Part shown: piece by piece, positions 7,374 to 7,632 of the stretch
Layout of the letters: every line of letters starts with the position of its first letter
How positions within the stretch are numbered: the stretch's first letter is position 1
Assembly: GCA_008501785.1 (NCBI GenBank)
Contig: QQUD01000380.1
Coordinates: 1 to 7,632 of the forward strand
Origin: Chloroflexota bacterium
GTDB lineage: Bacteria > Chloroflexota > Anaerolineae > Promineifilales > Promineifilaceae
Direction: 5' to 3'
DNA length: 7,632 nt
Translations under genes and position numbers: made by a program
Notes under the pieces: model-generated
Told to the model about the DNA's origin: nothing
Seen by the model: the letters and a program-made list of their open reading frames with translations, nothing else
Databases searched by the model: none

Positions 7374-7386
7374 AAGACGCTGTCTT
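7374..7386 (+). repeat. short hairpin AAGAC-GCT-GTCTT just after the kinase gene
   Basis: A perfect 5-bp inverted repeat (7374-7378 with 7382-7386) encloses a GCT loop and starts three bases past the kinase stop. A T-G wobble could add a sixth pair. No T-run follows, so it is not a convincing terminator. It resembles, in inverted orientation, the longer hairpin at 7409-7427. Confidence 0.45.
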
Positions 7387-7408
7387 GTATCAACCTGTGG
7401 TTTGTTTA

Positions 7409-7427
7409 GACAAAACAGCGTTTTGTC
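7409..7427 (+). repeat. 8-bp perfect inverted repeat upstream of the response regulator
   Basis: GACAAAAC (7409-7416) and GTTTTGTC (7420-7427) are perfect complements around an AGC loop. The element ends six bases before the TAGGAGG ribosome site of the regulator gene. It could be a palindromic operator or an RNA hairpin that tunes regulator expression relative to the kinase. It lacks a GC-rich stem and a following T-run, so an intrinsic terminator is unlikely. Its 9-mer CGTTTTGTC (7419-7427) also occurs at 53-61 in the operon leader. Confidence 0.5.
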
Positions 7428-7447
7428 CTACGTTAGGAGGAGATTGT

Positions 7448-7632
7448 ATGACGGAATTGTCGCCACACAAGAAGAGAATTTTGGTGGTAGAGGATCAAGA
7501 GCAGTTTTATGCACCGGTGCGTCGCTGGTTGGAAGATGAAGGGTATCATGTGACGCTGGCAACGAATTACAAGGATGCTCATGCTGCGATTCATACGCGT
7601 CATTTTCATCTTGCTGTTGTGGATATGAGCCT
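7448..7632 (+). CDS. response regulator, receiver domain (partial, runs off the window)
   Basis: Sixty-one complete codons are visible, starting MTELSPHKKRILVVEDQEQF. The receiver hallmarks are the strand ILVV, the acidic pair Glu15-Asp16 for metal binding, and VVDMS with Asp59 as the expected phosphorylation site. The last two bases, CT, begin a leucine codon, which fits the usual D-M-x-L pattern. The start ATG has a near-perfect ribosome site TAGGAGG (7434-7440) seven bases upstream, the strongest in the window, so the regulator may be made in excess over the kinase. It lies 77 nt after the histidine kinase gene and is the likely phosphoryl acceptor of His735. The effector portion is outside the window, so DNA binding, an enzymatic output, or a stand-alone receiver are all possible. 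Confidence 0.9.
   Translation, partial: MTELSPHKKRILVVEDQEQFYAPVRRWLEDEGYHVTLATNYKDAHAAIHTRHFHLAVVDMS

Noticed and set aside
7312..7539. Plus-strand frame spanning the end of the kinase and the start of the regulator
   Set aside because: It is out of frame with both genes, and the receiver domain at 7448 with its strong ribosome site explains this stretch.

Overview
The window holds four genes, all on the + strand and tightly packed from about position 257 to the right-hand edge. It looks like one signalling operon from a large-genome, environmental bacterium. The protein style points, from family knowledge and not from a search, to a Chloroflexota (Anaerolineae-like) organism. That style includes a NACHT protein with an FDVKGL...YTLEL amino end, a formylglycine-generating-enzyme (FGE)-like segment, STAND-type ATPases, and soluble GAF-domain histidine kinases. 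Base composition is near 50% GC. I see no mobile element, CRISPR array, tRNA or rRNA.

Layout. Positions 1-256 are a non-coding leader with a plausible sigma-70-type promoter (110-138), a short direct repeat, and possible competing hairpins over the ribosome binding site. Gene 1 (257-2971, TTG start) is a NACHT NTPase with a degenerate FGE-like segment and a helical tail. Gene 2 (2983-4530) starts 11 nt later and encodes a P-loop ATPase with an unrecognised amino-terminal domain and a carboxy-terminal winged-helix-like region. Gene 3 (4527-7370) overlaps gene 2 by ATGA. It encodes a soluble hybrid: a second copy of the gene 2 ATPase/winged-helix module with a damaged P-loop, two GAF domains, and a histidine kinase core. 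A 77-nt gap with two related hairpins follows, then gene 4 (7448 onward), the start of a response regulator cut by the window edge.

How they may work together (inference). Three P-loop NTPase modules lie in a row upstream of a kinase/receiver pair. The kinase has no membrane segments. Its sensory end is a relative of the neighbouring ATPase that has kept Walker B but lost the P-loop glycine. A reasonable model is that the NACHT protein and the gene 2 ATPase sense or assemble on an intracellular cue and pass it by ATPase-ATPase contact to the kinase, which phosphorylates Asp59 of the regulator. The output is unknown because the regulator's effector end is outside the window.

Two DNA-level signals are not explained by the genes. 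The palindrome ACGGCCGT occurs five times exactly (six with a one-base variant), far above chance, in three reading-frame contexts, much like an HIP1-type dispersed palindrome. At three of these sites the local G-versus-C skew flips abruptly from strongly G-rich to strongly C-rich, giving a sawtooth composition along the operon.
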